NCBI RefSeq assembly: GCF_004214895.1
Contig: NZ_CP035952.1
Span: forward strand, 3,420,501-3,484,500
Direction: 5' to 3'
DNA: 64,000 nucleotides
Source: Pseudomonas tructae
GTDB lineage: Bacteria > Pseudomonadota > Gammaproteobacteria > Pseudomonadales > Pseudomonadaceae
The position numbers were made by a program, and so were the translations under genes. Each line of letters begins with the position of its first letter. The first letter of the stretch is position 1. Under the pieces are notes generated by a model, which saw nothing but the letters and a program-made list of their open reading frames with translations, ran no database searches and was not told where the DNA came from. Below are positions 10,364 through 19,835 of this stretch, piece by piece.

Positions 10364-11074
10364 GTGGGCAGTATCTACCTGATTCGACATGGCCAGGCTT
10401 CATTCGGTGCGCACGACTACGACGTCCTCTCGGCCGTGGGCATGCGCCAAAGCGAGGCCCTCGGCGAGCATCTGGCGCAACTGGGCTTGCGCCTTGACCG
10501 CTGCTTGGCCGGCGACCTGCGCCGTCAGCAGGACACCGCGCGCCTGGCCCTGGCGGCCATGCACAACGCAGGCTGTGATGTCCCCCTTTTGGAAACCGAC
10601 AACGCCTTCAACGAGTTCGATGCCGACGCGGTGATCCGCGCCTTGCTGCCAGGTCTGTTGCCGCAGGAGCCCGAGGCCGTGCACATCCTGCGCAACGGCA
10701 CGCAGAACCGCAGCGAGTTCCAGCGCCTGTTCGCCCTGCTGGTGCAGCGCTGGCATGGCGGCGAGCACGCCTGCGCAGGCACCGAGAGCTGGCAGGGGTT
10801 TGTCAACCGCGTCGATGGCGGGCTGCAGCGGGTGCTGCAACAGGCCGCCAGCACCGACAACATTGCCATCTTCACCTCCGGCGGCACCATCGCCGCCCTG
10901 CTCCACCTGGTAACCCGTATCACTGCCGACCAGGCTTTCGAGCTGAACTGGCAGATCATCAACACCTCGCTCAGCCACCTGAAGTTTCGTGGCCGCGAGG
11001 TGGCCCTGGCTTCCTTCAACAGCCAGGCACACGTGCAGTTGTTGAAGGCGCCGGCGCTCATCACCTACCGTTGA
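10364..11074 (+). CDS. Histidine phosphatase family (phosphoglycerate-mutase-like) protein
   Basis: The 236-residue protein begins with IYLIRHGQASF, the RHG signature whose histidine becomes phosphorylated, and has the second core motifs LRRQQDTARLAL and FTSGGTIAALLH expected of the family. It starts at GTG (10364). The substrate cannot be told from sequence; family members range from phosphoglycerate mutases to phosphatases. It is the first gene of a same-strand run (histidine phosphatase, SCP2, phosphotransferase, SDR) that in pseudomonads is linked to acyl-CoA or lipid metabolism, so a role there is plausible. Confidence 0.85.
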   Translation: MGSIYLIRHGQASFGAHDYDVLSAVGMRQSEALGEHLAQLGLRLDRCLAGDLRRQQDTARLALAAMHNAGCDVPLLETDNAFNEFDADAVIRALLPGLLPQEPEAVHILRNGTQNRSEFQRLFALLVQRWHGGEHACAGTESWQGFVNRVDGGLQRVLQQAASTDNIAIFTSGGTIAALLHLVTRITADQAFELNWQIINTSLSHLKFRGREVALASFNSQAHVQLLKAPALITYR

Positions 11075-11130
11075 GCACCGGCTCGTTGCGACCCGCAAGG
11101 TCGCGCAAATCACTTAACAAGGAACACACC

Positions 11131-11448
11131 ATGAGCGATGTAGCAAAAGCCGTCGAAGCGATGAAAGCCAAGTTCAACCCAGCCGCTGCCGCCGGCCTGG
11201 ACCTGGTGTTCGGTTTCAACATCACTGACGAAGACAAGCACTACGCCCTGATCGTCAAGGATGGCACCTGTGAAATCCAGGAAGGCGAAAACGCCGATGC
11301 CAACTGCACTCTGGTGCTGGACAGCGAAACCCTCAAGGGCATCGTCAGCGGTGAGACCGACGGCATGCAGGCTTTCATGGGCGGCAAGCTGCGCGTCGAG
11401 GGCGACATGATGCTGTCGATGAAACTGAGCGAGCTGTTCCCGGCCTAA
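11131..11448 (+). CDS. SCP2 sterol-binding domain protein
   Basis: A 105-residue protein consisting only of an SCP2 domain, with FKINV-like core strands (VFGFNITDEDKHYALIVKDG) and the glycine-rich LKGIVSGETDGMQAFMGGKL followed by MLSMKLSELF. SCP2 domains bind lipids, often acyl-CoAs or isoprenoids, in a hydrophobic tunnel. The start at MSDVAKAVEAM is supported by AAGGAA 7 nt upstream; an in-frame earlier ATG near the end of the phosphatase gene has no ribosome site. It follows the histidine phosphatase by 56 nt and is closed by a strong terminator. Confidence 0.88.
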   Translation: MSDVAKAVEAMKAKFNPAAAAGLDLVFGFNITDEDKHYALIVKDGTCEIQEGENADANCTLVLDSETLKGIVSGETDGMQAFMGGKLRVEGDMMLSMKLSELFPA

Positions 11449-11460
11449 GCCACACCGGCA

Positions 11461-11495
11461 AAAAAAACCGAAGCACTGGCTTCGGTTTTTTTTTT
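11461..11495 (+). terminator. Strong Rho-independent terminator after the SCP2 gene
   Basis: CCGAAG-CACTGG-CTTCGG is preceded by seven A and followed by ten T, so it should work on both strands. It separates the SCP2 gene from the phosphotransferase gene. Confidence 0.93.
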
Positions 11496-11868
11496 GCAGC
11501 GGATCGTGCACTCACGCCGGGTCAACCGGCTCACCCTGTCCCGCCCCAGCGGCGCCTGCGCAGGATCATGAACCACTCCCGCCACGTCCTGTATTTGAAC
11601 CCCCATCGCTGGCGTTCTACTACCTGGGCATTGAGAAGTGGTCATGGTGCAAGAGACTCCAAAGGCAATGGGGTCACCATTTACGTACATCCAGCCCCAA
11701 GGACTGCACTACTTGTTGCTATACCTGCCAACGCTGACCGCAGGCGAGCATCAGGCTCGGTGATCCCTTCGCAACACAGCGGTCTATAACAATGGGGCAA
11801 GGGTTGTCCGGCCATGGGCAACTCATTAGATTGCTCGATGACTCGGCTCAACGACCAAAGGCAACCGC
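11496..11868. other. Intergenic region of about 370 bp before the phosphotransferase gene
   Basis: No gene on either strand is convincing here. TATAAC at 11785-11790 could be a -10 box for the downstream gene but has no clear -35 partner. No RNA gene or repeat family member was recognised. Confidence 0.4.
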
Positions 11869-12936
11869 ATGACGCTTACCGACCAATCCACGCAGGTTCG
11901 CCCCGGCGAAGAACTCGACGCCGCTGTGATCGATCCGTATCTGAAGGCACATATCCCGGGCCTGTCCGGCACACCGAACATCAGCCAGTTCCCCGGTGGC
12001 GCCTCGAACCTGACCTACCTGGTGCAGTACCCCGAGCGTGAGTTCGTCCTGCGCCGCCCGCCGTTCGGCCACAAGGCCAAGTCGGCCCACGACATGGGGC
12101 GCGAGTTTCGCATCCTCAACCAGCTCAACAGTGGCTTCCCCTACTGCCCCAAGGCCTATGTGCATTGCACCGACGCGGCGCTGATCGGTGGCGAGTTCTA
12201 TGTCATGGACCGGGTCAAGGGCATCATCCTGCGCTCCGACCTGCCACCGGAGCTGGGCCTGGACGCCGGACGCACCGAAGCACTGTGCAAGAGCTTCATC
12301 GAGCGCATGGTCGAGTTGCACCAGGTCGACTACAACGCCTGCGGCCTGGGCGACCTGGGCAAGCCTGAAGGCTACGTGCAGCGCCAGATCGAAGGCTGGA
12401 GCAGCCGCTATGAGAAGGCCCTGACCCCCGATGCGCCGCGCTGGGAGAAGGTCATTGCCTGGTTGCGCGAGAAGATGCCGGCCGATCATCCCAAGCCTGC
12501 GATCGTGCACAACGACTACCGTTTCGATAACGTGATCCTCGATGCCGACAACCCCATGCGCATCATCGGCGTACTCGACTGGGAAATGACCACGATTGGC
12601 GACCCGCTGATGGACCTGGGCAATACCCTGGCCTACTGGATCGAGGCCGCCGATCCTGCACCCGTGCAGTTGATGCGTCGCCAGCCGAGCAATGCCCCAG
12701 GCATGCTCACCCGCCAGCAGTTCGTCGACTACTACGCCGAGCGCGCCGGCATCCGCATCGACAATTACGACTTTTACTACACCTACGGCCTGTTCCGCCT
12801 GGCCGGGATCGTCCAGCAGATCTACTACCGCTTCTACCACGGCCAGACCCAGGACAAGCGCTTCGCCCAGTTCATTCACATGAACACATTGCTCGAGCAC
12901 ATGAGCCTGCAGGTCATCGCCAAGTCCAGCCTCTGA
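11869..12936 (+). CDS. Phosphotransferase (APH-type) family protein of the acyl-CoA dehydrogenase-associated class
   Basis: The 355-residue protein has the aminoglycoside-phosphotransferase/choline-kinase-like fold: an ATP-binding N-lobe (FPGGASNLTYLV, then REFVLRRPPFG), the catalytic HNDYRFDN loop and the metal-binding LDWEM motif. Relatives are ACAD10/11-type kinases that phosphorylate hydroxy-acyl-CoAs. The sole neighbour downstream is a short-chain dehydrogenase 22 nt away, and the two likely form an operon for handling hydroxylated fatty acids. The substrate is inferred from family and context, not shown. The start codon ATG is preceded by CCAAAGGC. Confidence 0.88.
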   Translation: MTLTDQSTQVRPGEELDAAVIDPYLKAHIPGLSGTPNISQFPGGASNLTYLVQYPEREFVLRRPPFGHKAKSAHDMGREFRILNQLNSGFPYCPKAYVHCTDAALIGGEFYVMDRVKGIILRSDLPPELGLDAGRTEALCKSFIERMVELHQVDYNACGLGDLGKPEGYVQRQIEGWSSRYEKALTPDAPRWEKVIAWLREKMPADHPKPAIVHNDYRFDNVILDADNPMRIIGVLDWEMTTIGDPLMDLGNTLAYWIEAADPAPVQLMRRQPSNAPGMLTRQQFVDYYAERAGIRIDNYDFYYTYGLFRLAGIVQQIYYRFYHGQTQDKRFAQFIHMNTLLEHMSLQVIAKSSL

Positions 12937-12958
12937 CCACTACAACAAGGAAAAGACC

Positions 12959-13726
12959 ATGTCCAAGACCCACCTGTTCGACCTCGACGGCAAAGTCGCC
13001 TTTGTTTCCGGTGCCAGCCGTGGCATTGGTGAAGCCATCGCCCACCTGCTGGCCCAGCAAGGTGCCCATGTGATTGTCTCCAGCCGCAAGCTGGAGGGCT
13101 GCCAGCAGGTGGCCGACGCCATCATCGCAGCCGGTGGCAAGGCCACGGCCGTTGCCTGCCACATCGGCGAGATGGAGCAGATCAATGCGGTGTTTGCCGG
13201 CATTCGCGAGCAGTTCGGGCGCCTGGACATCCTGGTCAACAACGCCGCCACCAACCCGCAGTTCTGCAATGTGCTGGATACCGACCTGGGCGCCTTCCAG
13301 AAGACCGTCGACGTCAACATTCGCGGCTACTTCTTCATGTCGGTGGAAGCCGGCAAGCTGATGCGCGAAAACGGCGGTGGCAGCATCATCAACGTAGCGT
13401 CGATCAACGGTGTCTCGCCTGGCCTGTTCCAGGGTATCTATTCGATGACCAAAGCGGCGGTGATCAACATGACCAAGGTCTTTGCCAAGGAGTGCGCGCC
13501 GTTCGGCATTCGCTGCAACGCCCTGCTGCCCGGCCTGACCGACACCAAGTTCGCCTCGGCACTGGTCAAGAACGACGCCATCCTCAACACCGCCCTGCAG
13601 CAAATTCCGCTCAAGCGCGTGGCCGATCCGAAGGAAATGGCCGGGGCGGTGCTGTACCTGGCCAGTGATGCCTCCAGCTACACCACCGGTGTGGCACTGA
13701 ATGTGGATGGCGGTTTTCTGTCATGA
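12959..13726 (+). CDS. Short-chain dehydrogenase/reductase (SDR)
   Basis: The 255-residue protein is a classical SDR. It has the cofactor motif SGASRGIGEAIA (T/SGxxxGxG) near residue 18, the NNAA motif (LVNNAATNP), the catalytic serine in INVASINGV and the YSMTK (YxxxK) motif. It ends with GVALNVDGGFLS. It would oxidise or reduce a hydroxyl/keto group with NAD(P). An arginine (SSRK) after the second strand suggests NADP(H) preference, which is an inference. AAGGAAAAGACC precedes the ATG. It is co-directional with the phosphotransferase gene and likely works on the same lipid intermediate. Confidence 0.92.
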   Translation: MSKTHLFDLDGKVAFVSGASRGIGEAIAHLLAQQGAHVIVSSRKLEGCQQVADAIIAAGGKATAVACHIGEMEQINAVFAGIREQFGRLDILVNNAATNPQFCNVLDTDLGAFQKTVDVNIRGYFFMSVEAGKLMRENGGGSIINVASINGVSPGLFQGIYSMTKAAVINMTKVFAKECAPFGIRCNALLPGLTDTKFASALVKNDAILNTALQQIPLKRVADPKEMAGAVLYLASDASSYTTGVALNVDGGFLS

Positions 13727-13734
13727 GACAGGCG

Positions 13735-13754
13735 CCGCGCCTGATCAGGCGCGG
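13735..13754. terminator. Palindrome between convergent SDR and toxin-paralogue genes
   Basis: CCGCGCCTGATCAGGCGCGG is a perfect 20-bp palindrome located 9 bases past the SDR stop and 10 bases past the end of the opposing gene. A U-tract is lacking, so bidirectional termination is only likely. Confidence 0.5.
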
Positions 13755-13763
13755 GGCCAACTG

Positions 13764-16700
13764 TTACCAGTCGAATGACTGCTCGGTGGCGACTTGATAA
13801 GTCATCTGCCGCAACCACTGTTGCAGATTGGCTTGGTATTGAGCCTGCAATACACGCAGGCGCTGGGCCAAAACCCGGCTGTTGATCTGCCCACTGTGCG
13901 CCTGTTCCCGCAACTGAAGGCGCCCTTCGTTCCATACTTGACGGGGGCTGTCGGCCCGGCTGAGGGCGTACTCGACCCAGAAGTCATGATGAAAGTGCCG
14001 TCCTTCCAGGCTCTCGTCCACCACCGAACCCAGCACAATATCCAGGCCTTGTGGGGTGGTGGCAGATAGACCCGCCAGCTCGGCCTTGAGCGCTTCGACG
14101 AAGCCTGGTGGCAACTGTTGCCCGGTCAGCGGCTCGAGAAATTCATCGTCACGCGGCGCCTGGGGGATATCGATTGTCCCGTCCCGGGTCACGGCGCGCA
14201 GCAGATGCTGCCAGAGTGCCTCGTACTCATCCACCTCGCCACGCTCGGCCGCCAGGAGCTGAGCAGGGAACTGTGCATCGAAGCGCACCTCGAGATGCTC
14301 CAGGCGACTGCGCTGCACCGCCAGGCGCACCAGTGCGCGGGCCCGCGGCAACCCCGCCGCAACCTGGTTGGCCCTGCTCAGTTGCTCCTGCCCTTCGAGG
14401 TATAGCAGGTAACTTTGCTCTGCCGCCGGAGCCCGCAACGACGGGTCGCGCTCGAGCATCTCGAGAATCTCCCAAGCACGTCTCAGGGTCGTTTCCCGGC
14501 CTATGTCGTAGGCTACGGTCACTTCCAGCTCCAGCAGATTGCGCTGGGTTTCCAGGCACTCGGGAATCTGCCGCAAACGCTGCCACAGTGCGCGCTGGGC
14601 TGCGTTCGCTTCGTTCAACAAGAACCGGTAGTAATGGTCACTGACCAACAGGTCGATCTGGCTTGTACCGTAATGGTTGACGATTCGGCTGTCGCTTTCT
14701 TCATCCAGCAGATTTTCCCGCAAGTCCAGCGCTCGCCTGACATGCTCGGGAAGCTCGAAGCTGTGTTCATCAACATGCACGATGTTGTTCCAGCGCAGAT
14801 CCACCAAGGTGACACGCTGCAGGTTCGCCAGGTTTTCAGGAATGGTTGTCAGCCCGCAGTTGTGCATCACCAGACCGCGCAGGTTGAACAGGCGCGAAAT
14901 GTCCGGGGCCTGCTGCAGCTCATTTCCGGAGACATCCAGCACCTGCAGTTGCTGCTCGTTCGCCAGGACGGGAATTTCTTCCAACAGGTTCCAGTTCAGA
15001 TACAGGCGCGTCACCCCCGGAAAGTGCATGGCGAAATTCACCGGCAGATTCGTCAATCCGTTGGTGCTCAGGTTCAGCACAGTGACCCGGCCCAGGTCCC
15101 ACTGCAGGTCGGGAAAGCTGCTCAGGTCGGCATTGTGCAGGCCCAGCCCCACCAGGTTCACTTGCACATGATGATCGTTTGCAATGAACCCGCTCAGGCG
15201 CGTGCGGCGCCACTGCGTGAGGACCTCGGTCGCGAGTTGCTGACGCCCCTCGCTGGCGCCTGCCCACTGCTGCAGCGCCTGCTGGCGGACCTCCAACGCC
15301 TGCTGCAAGGATGCCAGCATGTCGGCCGGTTGGCGTCCCAGCTCACCCCACTGCTCCAGCGTTTCCAGCGCTTGCTCGTCATTGAGATCCGGAAACAGTT
15401 CGCGCAGCCGTTGAACCAGCACATTTTCACTGTTCTGGCTGGCATAGCCCCGCGCGAAGCTGCCGTCACCGCCGCCGCGCAAGCGCCCGTGCGGCGCTTT
15501 GTCGGTTGACGGGATCCAACGCTGGCGCAGCTCGGAAATCCGGTGCAACAGCCTGACCTTGAGCACCTCGGCATCGCCCGTGCTTAAACCCAGGGCACGG
15601 CGCTGGGCATCGGGTAGCGCATGCAGGATGGCGCGAAAGATGTCGTTGCGCGCAGGCGCAGCAAACAACGAATGCAGGGTCTGGTCATTGGCGTAGCCAC
15701 GATAGCCCCCGCCCTCGCGGACGATCACCCGTTGCACAGCGCCTTGGTCATTGCCGACACGGGTCACCTCCTCACCGCGCAACGAGCCGACCCGCAACCG
15801 CAGGCAGACCTCGGAGGACCAGCCGGCGAGTTCCGGCAGCACTTCAAAGACCAGGCTTTCGCTTTGCGCATCGGCAAGCTCTGGCCATACGATGCCTTCC
15901 AAGCGCCGCACCAGCGAGCGTTCGGCCTCTACTCGCCGCGCCTGGCGTTCGAGTCGCTGGGGGAAGCGCTGACGCTCGGACCACTGTTCCATGGCGGCCT
16001 CTGGAAGCGGATCGATCAGCCGACGCGCCAGCGGGGCATCGATGGTTTTGAACCGACGACGCAATTCGTCGAGCAGTGACGATGGCGCCCCTGCATCCCA
16101 GTACCGGCTGGTGAACACAGCCGCCCGACGCCGTGAAACATGCTCGGCGACCTGAGCGCGCAGCGCCTCGATCCGGCCGCTCGGCGCCAGCTGCTCAGGA
16201 AACAGGCTGTCCAATGCCCGGCGGTCCAGTTGCTCGATGACAAGCCTGGCCCAGTCCCCGCTGCGCAATTCGACGCGGGTCAGTTTTATTGCCGTGGCGG
16301 CAAAACCTGGGCGTTCTCCGTAGACCGCCGAAGGGCCCCAGGGCTCGGGCCCCTCGAACAGCTCCAGGGTCTGCCCCTCAGGCCAGCCGGGGATGTCGGG
16401 CAATAGCGCGGCAACCACGTCCATATCCAGCGTGGAGTGGGCACCGCTGCGAATATCTTCGATGACCTGGACAATCTGCTTGCGAATGAGCGTACGTTCA
16501 CAGCTATCGGCCAACAACGGATCCACCGGCTCGCCCTCGACATGCATGCGCCGCAAGGCGTCACCCTCGGTGCCGGTCAGCTCACAGGCTTGCTGCAGCT
16601 CTTCGTCACTCAGGGCCTCGACGCTGTGCCCGAGCCTGCGCATCAACTGCCTGCGCGACCAGCGCAGCGGTTGCTCATGGGGCGAATGCCAGGCGCCCTG

Positions 16701-18440
16701 AGCGTTATGCTGCAAGGGCGGCTGGTAGGCGTCGTCCTGCGTGGGGTGCTGCACGCGCCAGGGCCGCGCCTGCTCATCCACCAGCGCGTAGTAGTGCCCG
16801 CCCTCCTTCACATAGCTGCCTCCAGCATGGCGATACACACCGCGGGCATCGGCCACCAGGCCCGCCGGCAGCTCGTGGGCACTGCGATAGGGCGCAAGGT
16901 CCTGGTTCCATAAGCGCCGCTGACCATCCGGGCGCTCGACCTCCACCAGCCGATCCACCACCGGCGAAGCACTGATCAGGCGCGAAGCACCGATGGTTGC
17001 GGCGCCCAGTCCGACCGTCACCGCCAGATTGATCGCAATGGATTTCAAGTGTGCCAGCGCCTCTTCCTTGTCGCCAGCCTCCCAGGCCTGAACACCTTCA
17101 AAGGCATCCGACATCAACTGGCTGGCCATGACCGTCAGCATGATCGGCCCCAGGGCCGGGACGAAGAAGGCTGCGGCATTGAGGACATTCAGGCCGAACG
17201 CCGCGTATTGCTCAAGCGAGGTGAGCCAGGCCTGATAGTCGACCTCGGCTGTCGGCACCGCAATGGCCCGGGCTTCGGCCCGGGTAGTGGCGAGCATCAG
17301 CTTGAAGCTTGCGTCGAACAATTCGCCCATGAGCGGATATTCGACCAGGGCATCCCCCCCCCGAAGCGTCGACGCCAGGCTGATTGCGCGGGCGAACCCG
17401 GCCTGTTGGCTGCGGGCGACGAACGAGCGGATAAACGCCTGATCCTTGGGGTCCGCCAGGCGTGCCTTGAGTGCTTGGGCGAAGGCACGGCGCGAAGGGT
17501 ATTGCTTGAGTTGCGCCTGGCGGTCCCCGGGGATGTAGGCAACGCAGCGCTCGATGGCGCCGCCTGCGATCGATTCGCAAAACAGCAGCACGTCGGCCAA
17601 GGCAAAGCCGGCCAGAGCCACGCGACTGATGTTCAGCGAAGGTTCGGCTTTAACGGCCGTCTGCTGCAACAGCTGCTCGATGCGCTCATGCAGGTCGGCA
17701 TCGATATCGCCCCGGAGCTGCGCCAGGTTGAGCTGCAGTTGCAACTCGGCCTTGTGTGCGCGGGCATAGGTACGACGAATCGAAGGCCCGCTGGACGGCC
17801 CCTCGAACACGGCGGTGAGGTGCTCCTGATAACGCGCCCCAAGATCCAGGGAGCGACACAAGTCGGCAAATTGCTCGGGCGTCAGCGCCAGGGTACTGCT
17901 GTAGCGGATCGAGTCGCTGGCGCGGCGCTGCGGGTCCACGCTCGCCGGGAATGGCTGCAATGCATCAAGGGGGGCTAGCTGGCTGTAGCGGTTGTAGCGC
18001 AGCTCATCCAACTGCGCCGCTTCGAAGTTCTGCAGTGCCGCCTGCAGCAGCGGCTGCCGGGCGATCAGTACGTCTGACAGGGCGTCGGCGCGCAGGCTGG
18101 CATCATCGCGCAGGTGCACGAACTCATGCTTGAGGCTATCGACCGTCAGGCCATGGTTGCGTTTGATCGCGTCTTCGAGCAAGGGCCGGCAAAAACCATG
18201 AATGTCCTTGAGCCCGCGCAGCGCCACCGCCGCGTCATGGCGGTGGCGCTCGGTCGCGCGTGCCAGCGTATCCAGTGTTTGCCGCTGTGCCGGGGATGCC
18301 CGTTGCAGCCAGGCTGGCTCCTGCGTCGGCAACAGGTCCAGGTGCAAGGACGCCAGTTGCTCGGGGTGCGCATGCCGTACCCAGTTGGGTAAGCGCTGGC
18401 GCAAGAAGGGAACATGCAACGCATAGTGAGGGGCGGCCAT
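13764..18440 (-). CDS. DUF6543/leucine-rich-repeat giant protein, paralogue lacking the NEL cysteine motif
   Basis: The 1558-residue protein parallels the gene at 3937: an LPNWV start, HGFCRPLLEDAI, the hydrophobic segment at about 413-485 (LNAAAFFVPALGPIMLTVMA), a middle domain with WPEGQTLELFEGPEPWG, and leucine-rich repeats at about 1084-1257 (VTVLNLSTNGLTNLP, LQVLDVSGNELQQAP). The last 300 residues are helical, and the stretch RRAWEILEMLERDPSLR resembles the NEL helix ARVWHVLDRVSADNELR. However, no C-x-D follows, and the only cysteine after the repeats (IPECLETQ) does not fit. It may be an inactive or differently acting relative. I prefer the ATG at 18440 with TTGAGA upstream; a GTG two codons earlier is possible. 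A remnant of a third copy lies directly upstream. Confidence 0.8.
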   Translation of the reverse strand: MAAPHYALHVPFLRQRLPNWVRHAHPEQLASLHLDLLPTQEPAWLQRASPAQRQTLDTLARATERHRHDAAVALRGLKDIHGFCRPLLEDAIKRNHGLTVDSLKHEFVHLRDDASLRADALSDVLIARQPLLQAALQNFEAAQLDELRYNRYSQLAPLDALQPFPASVDPQRRASDSIRYSSTLALTPEQFADLCRSLDLGARYQEHLTAVFEGPSSGPSIRRTYARAHKAELQLQLNLAQLRGDIDADLHERIEQLLQQTAVKAEPSLNISRVALAGFALADVLLFCESIAGGAIERCVAYIPGDRQAQLKQYPSRRAFAQALKARLADPKDQAFIRSFVARSQQAGFARAISLASTLRGGDALVEYPLMGELFDASFKLMLATTRAEARAIAVPTAEVDYQAWLTSLEQYAAFGLNVLNAAAFFVPALGPIMLTVMASQLMSDAFEGVQAWEAGDKEEALAHLKSIAINLAVTVGLGAATIGASRLISASPVVDRLVEVERPDGQRRLWNQDLAPYRSAHELPAGLVADARGVYRHAGGSYVKEGGHYYALVDEQARPWRVQHPTQDDAYQPPLQHNAQGAWHSPHEQPLRWSRRQLMRRLGHSVEALSDEELQQACELTGTEGDALRRMHVEGEPVDPLLADSCERTLIRKQIVQVIEDIRSGAHSTLDMDVVAALLPDIPGWPEGQTLELFEGPEPWGPSAVYGERPGFAATAIKLTRVELRSGDWARLVIEQLDRRALDSLFPEQLAPSGRIEALRAQVAEHVSRRRAAVFTSRYWDAGAPSSLLDELRRRFKTIDAPLARRLIDPLPEAAMEQWSERQRFPQRLERQARRVEAERSLVRRLEGIVWPELADAQSESLVFEVLPELAGWSSEVCLRLRVGSLRGEEVTRVGNDQGAVQRVIVREGGGYRGYANDQTLHSLFAAPARNDIFRAILHALPDAQRRALGLSTGDAEVLKVRLLHRISELRQRWIPSTDKAPHGRLRGGGDGSFARGYASQNSENVLVQRLRELFPDLNDEQALETLEQWGELGRQPADMLASLQQALEVRQQALQQWAGASEGRQQLATEVLTQWRRTRLSGFIANDHHVQVNLVGLGLHNADLSSFPDLQWDLGRVTVLNLSTNGLTNLPVNFAMHFPGVTRLYLNWNLLEEIPVLANEQQLQVLDVSGNELQQAPDISRLFNLRGLVMHNCGLTTIPENLANLQRVTLVDLRWNNIVHVDEHSFELPEHVRRALDLRENLLDEESDSRIVNHYGTSQIDLLVSDHYYRFLLNEANAAQRALWQRLRQIPECLETQRNLLELEVTVAYDIGRETTLRRAWEILEMLERDPSLRAPAAEQSYLLYLEGQEQLSRANQVAAGLPRARALVRLAVQRSRLEHLEVRFDAQFPAQLLAAERGEVDEYEALWQHLLRAVTRDGTIDIPQAPRDDEFLEPLTGQQLPPGFVEALKAELAGLSATTPQGLDIVLGSVVDESLEGRHFHHDFWVEYALSRADSPRQVWNEGRLQLREQAHSGQINSRVLAQRLRVLQAQYQANLQQWLRQMTYQVATEQSFDW

Positions 18441-18499
18441 GGTCACGTCTCAATGTTGAGGAAAACATCAGTTGACCATCCTCGCTGCGCTGCGATGGG

Positions 18500-18923
18500 C
18501 TATTTATCTATAGCCTTGGCTTGGCAACTTCGGCTGAGCGGCGTAAGTGGGTCATGCGGCATGTAGATTGTGCAGGCCTGGGCAGCGGTGTCATCGGTTT
18601 CGACGCAGAACAGCAGGACATCGCTGAGCGGGGTATTGAGCAGCAGCAACCTGCTGCAGTGCAGCGGTGGTTGCGCTATGACGCTGTTGTTGGCCTGCAT
18701 CGCCGTGAACCGGTGATAGGTGTCGGCACCTATATGACCTTTGATATAGGCACTGTGTACCGCCACTTCGAACGAGGCGCGACTGGCCTGCCGGTAGGCC
18801 TGACGTAATGCCGAGACACTGCCAGGTGACTCGAAGATCGTGCTCACTGGCGTGGCGCTGAGGGTCGACTTTTACGGGGAACGCGGCCAATGCGCCCAGT
18901 GGGGTCAGCGCGATATTTGTTGT
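18500..18923 (-). pseudogene. Frameshifted and internally deleted remnant of a DUF6543 toxin gene
   Basis: Reading in from 18923 gives ALTPLGALAAFPVKVDPQRH, which matches APLDALQPFPASVDPQRR of the neighbouring paralogue. At about 18845 the similarity jumps to another frame that reads STIFESPGSVSALRQAYRQA, matching TAVFEGPSSGPSIRRTYARA, and continues through LSDVLLFCVETDD and TIYMPHDP (paralogue ADVLLFCESIAG and AYIPGD). About 33 codons of the paralogue are missing at the junction. The frame stops at 18500 after AKAIDK. Some 115 codons are open in the second frame, but without the normal start or the rest of the protein, so I call it a pseudogene. Confidence 0.75.
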
Positions 18924-19014
18924 TCATCTGTAGCTGACTGGGCAGCGCAAACGCTTGCGTTTAACATGTCGCTCCTTGCGCGCAGCCCCTGCGCGCGTTG
19001 CCAAGCCGACGCCC

Positions 19015-19794
19015 ATGCCTTTCGAACTCAGTGTAGACCTCAGCACTCTCGCGATTCTTGCCGCCGTTGCCTTCGTTGCCGGCTTCATCGATGCCATTGC
19101 CGGTGGCGGCGGCCTGCTGACCACCCCCGCCCTGCTCACCGCCGGCATGCCACCGCACCTGGTGCTGGGCACCAACAAGCTCAGTTCGACCTTCGGCTCG
19201 GCCACCGCCAGTTTCACTTACTACCGGCGCAAGCTGTTCCACCCCGCGCAATGGCGTCATGCCCTGGCCGGCACCTTTGTCGGGGCCTTGATTGGTGCCG
19301 TGGTGGCTCATTATCTGCCGGCTGAGTGGTTGAACAAGATGCTACCGGTGATCGTCTTCCTGTGTGGCGTGTACCTGCTGTTCGGCGGCACGCCCAAGGC
19401 ACCGCTGGACGCCGACGTGCCAGTGAAAAAGAAGTGGCAACTGCCCCAGGGCTTTACCCTGGGTTTCTATGACGGCGTAGCCGGCCCCGGCACCGGCGCG
19501 TTCTGGACGGTGAGCACCCTGTTGCTCTACCCCATCGACCTGGTCAAGGCCAGCGGCGTGGCGCGCAGCATGAACTTCGTCAGCAACGCCGCGGCCTTGT
19601 CGGTGTTTATCTTCAGTGGCCAGGTCGACTGGCTGGTGGGCTTGTCGATGGGCTCGGCGCTGATGGTCGGCGCGTTCTTCGGCGCGCGCACCGCCATCAG
19701 CGGCGGCAGCAAGTTCATCCGCCCGGTGTTCATCACCGTGGTGCTGGCGTTGACCGTGCGGTTGGCGTGGCAGCATTGGTTTGGGCAGGCGTGA
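19015..19794 (+). CDS. TSUP (TauE/SafE-type) membrane permease
   Basis: The 259-residue protein has about eight hydrophobic helices and the family motifs IAGGGGLLTTPALL (first half) and SGVARSMNFVSNAAAL with GARTAISGGSKFIRP (second half), a duplicated topology typical of the TauE/SafE/YfcA family. Such proteins move sulfite, sulfoacetate or other small organosulfur anions across the inner membrane; the substrate here is unknown. I chose MPFELSVDLS because the earlier in-frame ATG would add an unrelated basic stretch. It is divergent from the toxin remnant and convergent with the 313-residue orphan. Confidence 0.9.
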   Translation: MPFELSVDLSTLAILAAVAFVAGFIDAIAGGGGLLTTPALLTAGMPPHLVLGTNKLSSTFGSATASFTYYRRKLFHPAQWRHALAGTFVGALIGAVVAHYLPAEWLNKMLPVIVFLCGVYLLFGGTPKAPLDADVPVKKKWQLPQGFTLGFYDGVAGPGTGAFWTVSTLLLYPIDLVKASGVARSMNFVSNAAALSVFIFSGQVDWLVGLSMGSALMVGAFFGARTAISGGSKFIRPVFITVVLALTVRLAWQHWFGQA

Positions 19795-19799
19795 GCCCT

Positions 19800-19831
19800 G
19801 CGCCCGCCCATTGAATGCAACAGGCGGGCGT
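19800..19831. terminator. Hairpin between convergent genes
   Basis: CGCCCGCC and GGCGGGCG form an 8-bp stem with a 14-nt loop in the 41-bp gap between the permease and the 313-residue gene. T-runs are absent. Confidence 0.45.
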
Positions 19832-19835
19832 TGGG

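Noticed and set aside
18500..18847. An intact small gene of 115 codons upstream of the toxin paralogue
   Set aside because: Similarity to the paralogue continues upstream in another frame, so it is better read as part of a broken larger gene.
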